In this document: positions 25,348-34,011 of the stretch, in pieces | How the letters are laid out: each line of letters begins with the position of its first letter | How positions within the stretch are numbered: the first letter of the stretch is position 1 | Source: Phycisphaerae bacterium | GTDB lineage: Bacteria; Planctomycetota; Phycisphaerae; Sedimentisphaerales; Anaerohalosphaeraceae | Length of the DNA stretch: 34,242 nucleotides | Reading direction: 5' to 3' | NCBI GenBank assembly: GCA_018052735.1 | Contig: JAGPMT010000030.1 | Span: forward strand, 1-34,242 | Made by a program: the position numbers and the translations under genes | The notes under the pieces: generated by a model | The model's input: only the letters and a program-made list of their open reading frames with translations | Databases searched by the model: none | Told to the model about the DNA's origin: nothing

Positions 25348-26481
25348 ATGAGCGACAGAAAACTTGCCATTTTGGGAATTGCCGCATTGATAATGCTTGG
25401 CGGGGCGATTCTGCAGAGCCATATGGGGCGGAAGGTCAATACAGCGGTCTTCAGCAGTTCGCCGCTTGTGGAAGGGCTGCCCATTGAGGCGGTCTCGGCT
25501 GTTACAATTACCAGTGAAAAGGGCACTCAAACCGTACGTCTGCAGAAGCAGAATAATGTCTTTGTTGTGGCAGCCAAGGACAATTATCCGGCCGATGTCA
25601 GCAAAATAAATACACTGATCAGCCATTGTCTGGATATCCGCACGCGTGAAAAAATTACCTCGGATCCTGCCAATCATGCAGATTTGAAAGTTACTCCTGA
25701 GACGGCACGGTATGTAATTGCCTTTCAGGATAAGGACGGCAAAGACATTGTGGGCTTGGCCGTTTCGGAAAGTGATGAAAACGGCAATTCTTTTGCCCGT
25801 CTGCTAAACTCCGATGATGTCTACACGGTCTCTGATGTTCCTTGGATTGACACCTCTGTGATGGGATATATCAATACAAAGCTGCTGGAAGTACAGCAGG
25901 ACAAAGTCAGCAGCGTGGCAGTGCGTACGCCCGAGGATACGTATGTTCTGGCAGCTGCAGAAGAGGGCGGCGAAATTCGTCTGGAAAATATGCCGCAAGG
26001 CAAACAGTATAAAGGGACGACTTATAAAACAGTGTTCAATGCTCTCAGTTACCTGCGATTTGATGATGTAATGGCGGCAGAAAAAGCTCCGGCTGATCTT
26101 GACTTCAATAGCGTTTATACCTGCAAGCTGAAAGATCTGACTGTCTATAAAGTGCAGCTGGCCAAACAAGGCGATAAAACCTACGCGAAGGTGTCAGCCG
26201 ATTATCTGGATAAGACGGAAGTAACCAAGACTGTGGGTCAGGTCGAATCCGAAGAAGAACTGAAAAAGAAAGAGGCCAAACTGCTGGCAATTGATGCTGT
26301 CAATGCGTTTAACCAAAAGCATCAGGGGTGGATTTATGTGATTCCTTCTTACAAGTCCGGCGATTTGAGCAAGCCGCTGGCGGAATTGATAGAGGATATT
26401 CCGACCAAACCGCAGGCGGCCGAATCAGATGCAGCCGAAAAAGCTGCTGACATGCCTGCCGATCCGAATGCGGCTGCATAA
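25348..26481 (+). CDS. DUF4340-like protein, last gene of Gld-type operon
   Basis: 377 residues: one N-terminal membrane helix (about 6-23) followed by a beta-rich extracytoplasmic domain with the features of DUF4340 proteins, including the early VSAVTITSEKGTQTVRLQK segment (about 49-67), repeated WxxxxxxxYPAD-like strands and SDVPWID. The C-terminus is low-complexity (AAESDAAEKAADMPADPNAAA), probably unstructured. AGGAG (25337-25341) lies 6 nt before ATG 25348; the gap to the preceding gene is 25 nt, so it is co-transcribed. The pairing of GldG-like and DUF4340 genes is common in bacterial Gld-type clusters. The molecular role is unknown. Confidence 0.8.
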   Translation: MSDRKLAILGIAALIMLGGAILQSHMGRKVNTAVFSSSPLVEGLPIEAVSAVTITSEKGTQTVRLQKQNNVFVVAAKDNYPADVSKINTLISHCLDIRTREKITSDPANHADLKVTPETARYVIAFQDKDGKDIVGLAVSESDENGNSFARLLNSDDVYTVSDVPWIDTSVMGYINTKLLEVQQDKVSSVAVRTPEDTYVLAAAEEGGEIRLENMPQGKQYKGTTYKTVFNALSYLRFDDVMAAEKAPADLDFNSVYTCKLKDLTVYKVQLAKQGDKTYAKVSADYLDKTEVTKTVGQVESEEELKKKEAKLLAIDAVNAFNQKHQGWIYVIPSYKSGDLSKPLAELIEDIPTKPQAAESDAAEKAADMPADPNAAA

Positions 26482-26507
26482 ATCCCGCCATCCAACAGTG
26501 CTGTCCG

Positions 26508-26538
26508 GGCAGGGGCGTGTTGCCGCTCCTGCCTTTTT
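26508..26538 (+). terminator. Rho-independent terminator of Gld-type operon
   Basis: A 10-bp stem (26508-26517 with 26524-26533, one G-U) with a 6-nt loop is followed by five T. Its 3' end overlaps the stop codon of the convergent tex gene. Confidence 0.85.
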
Positions 26539-28819
26539 ACATTCCCAGCGTTAATTGATCAATCAAGGGCTTATTGGGGTCGATTTTGCTCACGCGTCGC
26601 CCTTTTGAATGCCGCTCTTTGGAAGATGACGGGGGCTTTGTTTTTGGCCCTTGTTCTTTGGCCGGCGGCTGCTTAGGCGTCTGCTCCTTCATGGACAATT
26701 TGATGCGGCGTTTTTCAAGATCCACCTCCAGAACCGTAACCTGTACTTTTTGATGAACCTTGACAATGTCAGCAGGGTCTTTAACAAATTGGTTCGATAA
26801 TTCACTGATATGCACCAGACCGTCCTGATGTACCCCCACATCCACAAAAGCTCCGAAAGCCGTGATATTGGTGACAATGCCGGATAGTTTCATGCCCGGC
26901 TTGAGGTCTTCCAGCTTGGTTATGCCTTCGGCAAAAACCGCTGTCTCAAACTTGTCCCGCGGATCTCGGCCGGGTTTGGCCAGTTCGTTGAGAATATCGG
27001 TCAGCGTCGGCAGGCCTACCGTATCGGTGATATAGCTGTTCAAATTAATGCGGTTGCGGTAAGCCTCAACAGTCATCAGTTCACGAATCGTGCATTTCAG
27101 GTCTGAGGCCATTTTTTCCACAACCCAGTAGCTTTCAGGATGCACAGCGCTGGCATCAAGCGGATTTTCGGAATCGCGGATGCGGAGAAAGCCGGCGGCC
27201 TGTTCAAATGCCTTGGGCCCCAGCCGGGGAACTTGTTTGAGCGCCTCCCGCGACGAAAAGGGACCAAATTCATTTCTGTAATTTACAATATTTTGGGCAA
27301 GCTGCGGTCCCAAACCCGATACGTACGTCAGCAGCTGCTTGCTGGCTGTATTGACTTCGACGCCGACTTTATTGACGCAGCTGATGACGACATCATCCAA
27401 TCCCTGTTTCAGCAGGGTTTGGTCGACATCATGCTGATATTGTCCGACTCCGATGGATTTGGGTTCGATTTTAACCAATTCAGCCAGCGGATCCATCAGC
27501 CGCCGGCCGATGGAGACAGCTCCCCGCACGGTAATATCTTCATCCGGAAATTCTTCTCGAGCTGCTTCAGATGCCGAATAAACCGACGCCCCGCTTTCAT
27601 TAACCATTACAATCAGAATCGCAGAAGGCAATCCCGCAGAGCGGAAGAACGTTTCTGTTTCCCGTCCGGCTGTCCCGTTGCCGATGGCAACTGCCTCTAT
27701 GCGGAATTGTTCACACAGCTGGCAGATTTTCCGGGCTTCCTTCTCGGCCTGTTCAGTGCTGTTATGCGGATAGATTACATCGTGGTGCAGCAGCTTGCCC
27801 TGTTTGTCAAGCAGAACAATTTTGCAGCCGGTGCGGAAGCCGGGGTCTACACCCATAATCCGCTTCTGCCCCAGAGGCGGCGCCATCAGAAGCTGATGAA
27901 GATTTTCTGCAAAGATGCGAATGGCTTCTGCATCTGCCCGTTTTTTGGTTTCCAGCCGAACCTCTGTTTCCATTGAAGCAGAAAGCAGCCGCCGGTAGCC
28001 GTCTTCTATTGCCGCCTCGACATGAACGGCACAAGGACTGTTGTTGCGGACAAAAAGCGTCCGCAGAATGCCCAGCGCTGCCTCTTGCGGGACGGCAATC
28101 CGCAATGTCAGAAATCCTTCTTTTTCGCCCCGGCGCATAGCCAGTATCCGATGGGACGGTGCCGATGCTACCGGTTCCTGCCAGTCAAAATAGTTTTCAA
28201 ATTTACGGCCTTCTGTTTCCTTGTCTTTGATGACTTTGGACACAAAGACGCCTTGTTCAAAATACAGCCGGCGCATCTGCTCCCGCGCGGTTTTATCTTC
28301 ACTGATTTGTTCGGCCAGAATATCACGTGCTCCGGCTAAAGCCTGCTCGGCATCTTCGACGCCTTTTTCTGTGCTGATGAATGCCAGTGCTGCAGCGGTT
28401 GGATCAGTCTGCTGATCTTGAGCCAGCAGCAGCGAAGCCAGCGGCTCCAGCCCCTTTTCTTTGGCTATCATGGCACGCGTTCGCCGCTTCGGACGGTAGG
28501 GCAAATAGATGTCTTCCACTGCCGTCATAGTCCGGGCCTGTTCAATCTGCTCTGACAGCTCCGGCGTTAGAAGATTGCGTTCCGCCAGCGACTTGAGAAT
28601 AGCCTGTTTTCGCTGGCTTAGTTCCATCATCTGAACCAACCGATCCCGGATGGTGGTAATGGCAATTTCGTCAAGACCGCCGGTCAATTCCTTGCGGTAG
28701 CGTGCGATAAACGGAACGGTGGCCTCTTGGGCCAGCAGTCCTGCCACCGCCTCTACCTGTTTGGATTGAATCGATAGTTCGCCTGCAATGGCCTCAAAAC
28801 ATGTCTGGTTCACACCCAT
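26537..28819 (-). CDS. tex: Tex-family RNA-binding transcription accessory protein
   Basis: Cytoplasmic nucleic-acid-binding factor linked to transcription. 760 residues, the usual family length. The N-terminal Tex region contains TVPFIARYRKELTGGLDE and VEDIYLPYRPKRRTRA. A YqgF/RNase-H-like domain has MGVDPGFRTGCKIVLLD; helix-hairpin-helix motifs follow (GLGPQLAQNIVNYRNEFGPF and VPRLGPKAFEQAAGF); an S1 RNA-binding domain spans about 642-712 (GIVTNITAFGAFVDVG, DGLVHISEL). The basic Lys/Pro/Ser tail (713-760) is unstructured. The AAAGGA sequence sits directly against ATG 28819 (1 nt), while GTG at codon 3 (28813) has a normal 7-nt spacing, so initiation at codon 3 is plausible. It ends inside the Gld-operon terminator region and is convergent with it. 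Confidence 0.95.
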   Translation of the reverse strand: MGVNQTCFEAIAGELSIQSKQVEAVAGLLAQEATVPFIARYRKELTGGLDEIAITTIRDRLVQMMELSQRKQAILKSLAERNLLTPELSEQIEQARTMTAVEDIYLPYRPKRRTRAMIAKEKGLEPLASLLLAQDQQTDPTAAALAFISTEKGVEDAEQALAGARDILAEQISEDKTAREQMRRLYFEQGVFVSKVIKDKETEGRKFENYFDWQEPVASAPSHRILAMRRGEKEGFLTLRIAVPQEAALGILRTLFVRNNSPCAVHVEAAIEDGYRRLLSASMETEVRLETKKRADAEAIRIFAENLHQLLMAPPLGQKRIMGVDPGFRTGCKIVLLDKQGKLLHHDVIYPHNSTEQAEKEARKICQLCEQFRIEAVAIGNGTAGRETETFFRSAGLPSAILIVMVNESGASVYSASEAAREEFPDEDITVRGAVSIGRRLMDPLAELVKIEPKSIGVGQYQHDVDQTLLKQGLDDVVISCVNKVGVEVNTASKQLLTYVSGLGPQLAQNIVNYRNEFGPFSSREALKQVPRLGPKAFEQAAGFLRIRDSENPLDASAVHPESYWVVEKMASDLKCTIRELMTVEAYRNRINLNSYITDTVGLPTLTDILNELAKPGRDPRDKFETAVFAEGITKLEDLKPGMKLSGIVTNITAFGAFVDVGVHQDGLVHISELSNQFVKDPADIVKVHQKVQVTVLEVDLEKRRIKLSMKEQTPKQPPAKEQGPKTKPPSSSKERHSKGRRVSKIDPNKPLIDQLTLGM

Positions 28820-28839
28820 TCCTTTCGCTTATGAATGAA

Positions 28840-28908
28840 TCAATTAAGGATGACGGATATTCCGGCAAACATGAAGAAAATGATCAGGATAGGTACTTTT
28901 GTTGTCAT
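28840..28908 (-). CDS. Possible 22-residue hydrophobic peptide
   Basis: A short open frame begins 12 nt after the stop of the HPr-like gene on the same strand. Its 22 residues begin MTTKVP and continue with about 16 consecutive hydrophobic or small residues (from ILIIFF to SVIL), enough for one membrane helix. No good ribosome binding site is visible, though coupling to the upstream gene is possible. It ends 20 nt before the tex start. It could equally be chance. Confidence 0.2.
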   Translation of the reverse strand: MTTKVPILIIFFMFAGISVILN

Positions 28909-28920
28909 GCCGGATGTGTG

Positions 28921-30468
28921 CTATTGTCTCAGATAAGCCAACCGGTCCGGCAGAGGAATATTATTGCCGACAATATCTTCACCATACCCATTTTCCGCCA
29001 GAAGCTGAATGTCCTGAAGGACGCGCTTGTCGCCGATGAATACAGCTCGGATATCTGTGCCGATATCAATTTTTCCCATCATCTGCAATTTTGCGATTTC
29101 ATCAATAACCTGCTCCAGCAGTTTGGTATCGGGTGAATAAGGCTTGTCTTCAATTTTCAGGGGCTGTTCATAGAGAATGATTTTTCCGCGTTCTGCCAGC
29201 GTCATAATAATATCCCGCACGATGGTTTTAAGGCTTTTATCGCCCGGGACAGAAGGAACCAAATCGAGGCAGATAATTTCCTGTGCCAGTGAACGCCGTT
29301 TATGGGCATTGATTTTTTCATTGGCGCGGAACAGCTCCAGCGGAGAGCTGGCGTCGTAAGAGTCATCTCCCAGCTTCATTTTTACGTCGCTGCCGTAATG
29401 AAGCACCAATTTGGAGACCAGTGTGGAGGGCCGAACGTGAAAGCCGCGATATTGGGGGACGGGTACTTCAATATGTCCGATTTCTGTATAGCGTTTAAGC
29501 ATGTCCTGACAAAGCAGCTCAGCACAGTTCAGATATAACGAAACAAAATTGATGCAGTAATTGATAAGAACATCCAGCAGCTTTTCGGGTTCAACAAGGC
29601 GCTTGCTGACTTTGACAATGGGATGGGCAACCGGACTGGCATGCCGTTCATAATAATGTGCCAAATCGCGGGCGGTTCTCAGCAGATGCAGGACTACGCT
29701 GATATGCCCACGCAGAACAGGCAGGTCATTATCAAAAACCTCTGTTTCTGTAGTTGAAACATAGGTGTCGTAGAGGGATTGCAGATTATGAAACCGCAGT
29801 TCAAGCGAACGCAGTTTTTCTTCGCTGACAGGGCCGGTTAGCTCGCATAAATATGCCTGCGGTTTGGTAAGCCGCCCCGGCAGGGCATTTCGGCTTTCGG
29901 CCGCCAGATTCAGAAATGCTGTTGCCAGCATGGAGACGGTCTGAGAAACGGCCTCGATTTTTCGCATGGCTAAATCATGCGGAAGGCGGCCCGGCGGCAG
30001 TGTTTCGCTGTAGGACGTTTCGGGGATAGACAGATTTTCGGTCGGCAGATGCAGTTGCCCGGCGACTTCCAGAAGACGTTTGGCCGCTTCGATTAAGATT
30101 TCTTCGCAGATATACAGGGTCTCTTCTGTGTATTTTGCGAAATCCTGCTTGACCGGCAGCAGGCGGTAGGCCGGAATCGAATGCTGGATATGCAGCAGCT
30201 CATAGCTGACGTTGGAAAACAGCTTGATGGCAGCTGTCAGCGAGCGAAACTTTGCCCAGCGGCAGTTATTTCGTGCTCCATAGGAATCCAGCAGTTCCTC
30301 TATTTGTGAGGCCTGAGACAGCAATTCCCCCAGCAGGGGGCGGGTTAAAAACTTTTTATCTCCGGCATGCTTGGTTACATACTCAACTGCCGTAAAATAC
30401 CGTTTAATTCGACCAGATATTAAAGCTTTGAAGTCTTCATACGATATTGTTACAGGAACCATAAGCAT
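28921..30468 (-). CDS. Helical protein with embedded HPr-like domain, function unknown
   Basis: 515 residues, no signal peptide or transmembrane helix. Residues about 1-325 are mostly helical with many amphipathic segments and no recognised family. Residues about 332-420 resemble the PTS phosphocarrier HPr: PVPQYRGFHVRPSTLVSKLV (336-355) matches the GLHARPA helix entry with the phosphorylatable His at position 344, followed by YGSDVKMKLGDDSYDASSPLELFRA, matching the HPr strand-turn-strand with Ser at 374-375 near the regulatory Ser position. Residues about 420-515 form a further alpha/beta part. No EI or EII genes are visible. ATG 30468 or 30462 could start; neither has a clear ribosome binding site. 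A role as phosphocarrier or regulator is inferred from the HPr-like motif only. Confidence 0.6.
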   Translation of the reverse strand: MLMVPVTISYEDFKALISGRIKRYFTAVEYVTKHAGDKKFLTRPLLGELLSQASQIEELLDSYGARNNCRWAKFRSLTAAIKLFSNVSYELLHIQHSIPAYRLLPVKQDFAKYTEETLYICEEILIEAAKRLLEVAGQLHLPTENLSIPETSYSETLPPGRLPHDLAMRKIEAVSQTVSMLATAFLNLAAESRNALPGRLTKPQAYLCELTGPVSEEKLRSLELRFHNLQSLYDTYVSTTETEVFDNDLPVLRGHISVVLHLLRTARDLAHYYERHASPVAHPIVKVSKRLVEPEKLLDVLINYCINFVSLYLNCAELLCQDMLKRYTEIGHIEVPVPQYRGFHVRPSTLVSKLVLHYGSDVKMKLGDDSYDASSPLELFRANEKINAHKRRSLAQEIICLDLVPSVPGDKSLKTIVRDIIMTLAERGKIILYEQPLKIEDKPYSPDTKLLEQVIDEIAKLQMMGKIDIGTDIRAVFIGDKRVLQDIQLLAENGYGEDIVGNNIPLPDRLAYLRQ

Positions 30469-30527
30469 TGGTCTTTGTATTCAATTAGTAATAGTAGGAT
30501 AAGTTTAATAAATGCCGCAAACAATAC

Positions 30528-30556
30528 ATTTTATCATTAAAATCTGTAAAATACAA
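30528..30556 (-). promoter_or_regulatory. Candidate promoter for HPr-like gene
   Basis: Minus-strand TTGTAT (30556-30551), 17-nt spacer, TAAAAT (30533-30528). A second, weaker candidate is TTGTTT (30524-30519), 17-nt spacer, TATCCT (30501-30496). The 108-bp gap to xth is otherwise AT-rich with no other feature. Confidence 0.35.
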
Positions 30557-30576
30557 TATGCATTATTCAAGATATT

Positions 30577-31347
30577 TCAGATGTCAAAGTCGGCAACTAA
30601 AAAAGTATGATCACTGGATTTTTCCCAGCCTCGAGGTAATGTATCTATCCAGCAGTCGGTACATTTATCGGCTAAAGAGGACGTTGTCATAATATAATCT
30701 AATCGCCAGCCAAGGTTCCTCTTAAAAGCATTCGGGACTCGATAATCCCAGAAAGTATAATGTCCCGGCTCTGGATGCTTTAACCGGAATATATCCACAA
30801 AGCCCCAACTCATTACTTCTAAGAGTGCTTTTTGAACAGTTTCACAATAGCAAACGTGCCCCCACAAGCCCTTTGGATCATATACGTCAATATCTTGGAG
30901 GGCGACATTCAAATCACCTGCCCAAATAATCGGCTGGTCGGGAGTATGGTTTTTTTCAAAATATAATCTCAGCCAGTTAAACCAGTCTAATTTATATCTG
31001 AATTTGTCAGAATTAACATCCATTCCCTGCGGCGCATAAGTATTTACGACAATTATTTTACCTATTTTGGCTTTGAGGAAGCGTGCTTGATATGAAGTAT
31101 CTTGTTCCAGCTTTACCACAACGTCTTGCGGGGCAATTTTACTGAGAATAGCAACTCCATTATAGCTTTTCTGGCCGCTGAAGACGATTTTGTATCCGGA
31201 GGAAGAGAATGCCGATAAGGGAAAATCAGAGTCCTGAACCTTCGTTTCCTGAATCGCAACAATGTCGGGATTATTTAAGTTTATCCATTTCAGTATTATA
31301 TCTAAGCGGCTGCGGATAGAATTGGCATTGAATGTGGCAATTCTCAT
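30577..31347 (-). CDS. xth: Exodeoxyribonuclease III (AP endonuclease family)
   Basis: DNA repair enzyme that cuts at abasic sites and removes 3' blocking groups. 256 residues, family length. Conserved active-site residues of the ExoIII/APE1 fold are visible: Asn7 (TFNANS), Glu34 (QETK), Tyr104 (VNTYAPQG), Asp145 and Asn147 (GDLNVA), and the C-terminal Asp246-His247 (SSDHTF). LGWRLDYIM near 220 is the usual signature. Start ATG 31347 is preceded by AGGT-type sequence about 9 nt upstream. The gene looks richer in A/T than its neighbours (about 40 percent G+C in five lines counted by eye, against about 55 percent in a tex line), which could reflect acquisition. It has its own strong promoter and runs towards the HPr-like gene, which may be read in part from it. 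Confidence 0.95.
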   Translation of the reverse strand: MRIATFNANSIRSRLDIILKWINLNNPDIVAIQETKVQDSDFPLSAFSSSGYKIVFSGQKSYNGVAILSKIAPQDVVVKLEQDTSYQARFLKAKIGKIIVVNTYAPQGMDVNSDKFRYKLDWFNWLRLYFEKNHTPDQPIIWAGDLNVALQDIDVYDPKGLWGHVCYCETVQKALLEVMSWGFVDIFRLKHPEPGHYTFWDYRVPNAFKRNLGWRLDYIMTTSSLADKCTDCWIDTLPRGWEKSSDHTFLVADFDI

Positions 31348-31395
31348 AAAATGATACCTGAACGAACAATTACTTAAAATAGATAGATAGTATGC

Positions 31396-31423
31396 ATTAT
31401 AAAACGGTTGATGAAGCAGTCAA
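31396..31423 (-). promoter_or_regulatory. Near-consensus sigma-70 promoter for xth
   Basis: Minus-strand TTGACT (31423-31418), 16-nt spacer, perfect TATAAT (31401-31396). Predicted leader about 40 nt to ATG 31347. Confidence 0.75.
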
Positions 31424-31450
31424 TCAATAAATAATAAAATATACTGGGTC

Positions 31451-31464
31451 TATAATATATTATA
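31451..31464. promoter_or_regulatory. 14-bp perfect AT palindrome between xth and the Rrf2 gene
   Basis: TATAATATATTATA is its own reverse complement. It lies in the divergent spacer, about 70 bp upstream of the Rrf2 -10 box, and may be a binding site or simply low-complexity AT sequence. Confidence 0.25.
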
Positions 31465-31499
31465 TATTGAAAAAATTTTTGTGATTTATTTGAATTTAT

Positions 31500-31529
31500 T
31501 TGATTTTTTAAGCAAAATCTTCTGATAAT
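31500..31529 (+). promoter_or_regulatory. Sigma-70-like promoter for the Rrf2-cys-nadA cluster
   Basis: TTGATT (31500-31505), 18-nt spacer, GATAAT (31524-31529). Predicted leader about 45 nt. A self-regulatory site could lie between this box and the start codon, but I recognise no specific operator. Confidence 0.4.
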
Positions 31530-31582
31530 ACGTATCTGTTAAATAACCAAGTTAAGCAATGGGATATTAGGAGATATTCAGT

Positions 31583-32020
31583 ATGAAGCTTTCCTCGAGG
31601 ACACGATATGGAATGAGAGCCATTCTTGAATTGGCAATGGAGTACGGTAAATCACCTCTTCAAATCAAGGCCATTGCGGAAAGGGAAGATATTTCCAATA
31701 AATACCTCGAGCAATTGATTGCGATGCTTAAGGCCGCAGGGCTTGTACGCAGTGTCCGGGGCCCTCATGGCGGATATACCCTTGCCAGACCGCCAGCGGA
31801 AATTCGGCTTAAAGAAGTGTTTTTAACCCTCGAAGGGCCGATGGTAGCAGTAGAATGTCTCCAGCATGCTGAGTTTTGCCCTCGCTGTACCGACTGTGGA
31901 ACCCGCCAGATTTGGCAGGAGCTTCAAAATGCCATTATGAATGTTCTTGAATCTGTCACCTTGGCAGACTTGGTAGAACGTTCAATACGCTCTACAAGAG
32001 TTGAAAACTACAATATTTAA
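31583..32020 (+). CDS. Rrf2-family transcriptional regulator (IscR/CymR type)
   Basis: 145 residues. Winged-helix DNA-binding domain at about 1-70: MKLSSRTRYGMRAILELA, the recognition region ISNKYLEQLIAMLKAAGLV (37-55), and wing RSVRGPHGGYTLARP. The loop carries four cysteines, Cys92, Cys99, Cys102 and Cys105, with a nearby His95, a layout close to that of the Fe-S-cluster ligands of IscR and unlike Cys-free CymR. It is therefore likely to sense Fe-S status or redox state. AGGAG (31569-31573) lies 9 nt before ATG 31583. It is followed by cysK, cysE and nadA in the same direction, all sulfur- or Fe-S-linked, so it probably regulates them and itself. Cluster binding is inferred from the cysteines. 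Confidence 0.9.
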   Translation: MKLSSRTRYGMRAILELAMEYGKSPLQIKAIAEREDISNKYLEQLIAMLKAAGLVRSVRGPHGGYTLARPPAEIRLKEVFLTLEGPMVAVECLQHAEFCPRCTDCGTRQIWQELQNAIMNVLESVTLADLVERSIRSTRVENYNI

Positions 32021-32111
32021 GCTTTCGGAGTTGTTGTTTTTTTATTTAGACTATAGGATATCGGAAGGCTGTAATGCAGCGGCATAGAATAAAAGCACAG
32101 GAGTCATTAAA

Positions 32112-33044
32112 ATGGGCAAAATCTACAACGACATAACGGAAACAGTGGGGCATACACCTCTGGTTAAGCTCAAGAGGATGGCAGGTCCCAATGCTGTTGT
32201 GCTGGCCAAAATGGAATCCTTCAATCCGTGCAGTTCGGTAAAAGACAGAATAGCGGTTTTTATGATTGAGGCCGCTGAACGGGAGGGCAAAATCAACAAA
32301 GAAACCATTTTGATAGAACCAACCAGCGGAAATACCGGTATCGGGCTGGCGTTTGTCTGTGCTTCACGCGGCTACCGGCTGATGCTGACGATGCCCGAGT
32401 CGATGAGTTTGGAACGGAGAAAGCTGCTGAAGATGTTGGGTGCGGAAATAGTATTGACGCCGGCAGCACTGGGAATGAAAGGAGCTGTTGAAGAGGCCGA
32501 AAAGCTTCACCGCGAAATTCCTAACTCCCTGATTCTGCAGCAGTTTAAAAACCAAGCCAATCCTGAAGCACATCGCAAAACTACTGCCCTCGAGATATGG
32601 GATGACACCGACGGCAAGGTTGATATTCTTGTTTCCGGCGTAGGCACCGGCGGAACAATAACCGGCTGCGGAGAGGTCTTAAAGCAGCGAAAGCCGTCCG
32701 TCGAAATAGTGGCTGTTGAGCCGGCCGATTCTCCTGTACTTTCTGGCGGCAGGCCCGGACCCCATAAGATTCAGGGGATTGGTGCAGGATTTGTTCCTGC
32801 TGTACTGAATACGGCTATTTATGACCGGATTATTACTGTGTCTAATGAGGAAGCGATTCAGGCGGCTCAGAATCTGGCGCGGCAGGAAGGTATTCTGGCC
32901 GGCATTAGTGCCGGAGCGGCCTGTCATGCGGCTGTCATGCTTTCTAAAAAGCCCGAAAATGCAGGCAAAACCATCGTATTTATAATGTGCGATACCGGCG
33001 AGCGGTATTTATCAACCGATTTATACGCCCACCTGTCGCAATAG
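32112..33044 (+). CDS. cysK: Cysteine synthase (O-acetylserine sulfhydrylase)
   Basis: PLP-dependent enzyme forming L-cysteine from O-acetylserine and sulfide. 310 residues, normal length. Key motifs: VGHTPLVKL (12-20), PLP-lysine Lys44 in NPCSSVKDR (38-46), substrate-binding TSGNTG (71-76), [11 protein letters not shown] (about 144-154), and PLP-phosphate loop [10 protein letters not shown] (about 176-185). The C-terminal GISAGAA is present. AGGAG (32099-32103) lies 8 nt before ATG 32112. The gap from the Rrf2 gene is 91 bp; cysE begins within 20 nt of its stop, supplying the O-acetylserine substrate. Cystathionine beta-synthase-like variants are excluded by length and by the lack of CBS domains. 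Confidence 0.95.
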   Translation: MGKIYNDITETVGHTPLVKLKRMAGPNAVVLAKMESFNPCSSVKDRIAVFMIEAAEREGKINKETILIEPTSGNTGIGLAFVCASRGYRLMLTMPESMSLERRKLLKMLGAEIVLTPAALGMKGAVEEAEKLHREIPNSLILQQFKNQANPEAHRKTTALEIWDDTDGKVDILVSGVGTGGTITGCGEVLKQRKPSVEIVAVEPADSPVLSGGRPGPHKIQGIGAGFVPAVLNTAIYDRIITVSNEEAIQAAQNLARQEGILAGISAGAACHAAVMLSKKPENAGKTIVFIMCDTGERYLSTDLYAHLSQ

Positions 33045-33063
33045 GACACAGACGGCTTTGGAT

Positions 33064-34011
33064 ATGAAGAAAAATATAGCATTCCATCTTGATTTTGAGA
33101 AACTCACCGAGGAAATTGTATCCACTTACCATGGAGATTCGGGCATCAATTTTATTGATGTGCGCAACCTGCCCGTTAGAGATAAAATTATTCATATTCT
33201 CGATCTTTTGGTGGAGCTGATGTTTCCCGGCTATACAGGACGGCGCAAAATAACGCGGGATACAATTCATTCCGTGGTGCATGAGCTTCTGGTAGTGCTT
33301 CGCCGGGAACTGAGCGAGCAGATTGAGCTGGCACTGCGTCACCAGTGCAGAATCAAGGATTGCCCAACGTGCGATTGTACCGTATTGGCTGACAGCAATG
33401 CCGCCTCGCTGCTTCAGCGCATACCTCATATACGTGAAATGCTCAAAACTGACATCCAAGCGGCCTTTGACGGAGATCCTGCCGCCAAATCCTTCGAGGA
33501 AATTGTTATCAGTTATCCTTATATAGTGGCGATTTCTATTCATCGGATTGCCCATGAATTGTACCGGATGGAAGTGCCTCTGATTCCGCGCATTATGAGC
33601 GAATGTGCTCACTCCCGGACAGGCATCGACATTCACCCCGGCGCCCAAATCGGCCGCTATTTCTTTATTGATCACGGAACCGGTGTTGTAATTGGCGAAA
33701 CAGCGGTGATCGGTGATCATGTTAAAATCTATCAGGGTGTTACTTTAGGCGCCTTGAGTTTTCCCAAGGATGAGCGGGGGCAGATTATCCGCGGCCGGAA
33801 GCGCCACCCGACATTGGAAGATGATGTAACCGTCTATGCCGAAGCGACGATTCTAGGAGATATTACAGTCGGCAGGGGAGCTGTTATCGGCGGCAATGTC
33901 TGGATTCGGGAGTCTGTACCCGCCGGCACAATTGTGACGATAACAAAACCGGAGGCGTTATACAGAAAAAAAGGTCCCGGATTTGATGATCGTTTGGAGT
34001 ATTATTTGTGA
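33064..34011 (+). CDS. cysE: Serine O-acetyltransferase
   Basis: Acetylates serine to O-acetylserine, the precursor used by the adjacent CysK. About 315 residues, with an N-terminal helical region and a C-terminal left-handed beta-helix (about 190-300) made of hexapeptide repeats such as GAQIGR, VVIGET and ILGDIT. Catalytic residues are visible in DIHPG, FIDHGTG and RKRHP. The loop before RKRHP ([14 protein letters not shown]) is longer than in the E. coli enzyme, as in some other bacterial long forms. ATG 33064 is taken as the start; the TTG at 33058 in the same frame is also possible. No strong ribosome binding site is visible, and the short gap to cysK (19 nt) suggests coupling. Its stop overlaps the GTG of nadA (GTGA). 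Confidence 0.93.
   Translation: MKKNIAFHLDFEKLTEEIVSTYHGDSGINFIDVRNLPVRDKIIHILDLLVELMFPGYTGRRKITRDTIHSVVHELLVVLRRELSEQIELALRHQCRIKDCPTCDCTVLADSNAASLLQRIPHIREMLKTDIQAAFDGDPAAKSFEEIVISYPYIVAISIHRIAHELYRMEVPLIPRIMSECAHSRTGIDIHPGAQIGRYFFIDHGTGVVIGETAVIGDHVKIYQGVTLGALSFPKDERGQIIRGRKRHPTLEDDVTVYAEATILGDITVGRGAVIGGNVWIRESVPAGTIVTITKPEALYRKKGPGFDDRLEYYL

Noticed and set aside
27140-27976. 278-residue plus-strand frame antisense to tex
   Set aside because: Tex is unambiguous on the other strand with YqgF-like, HhH and S1 domains; the antisense frame has no recognisable domain.
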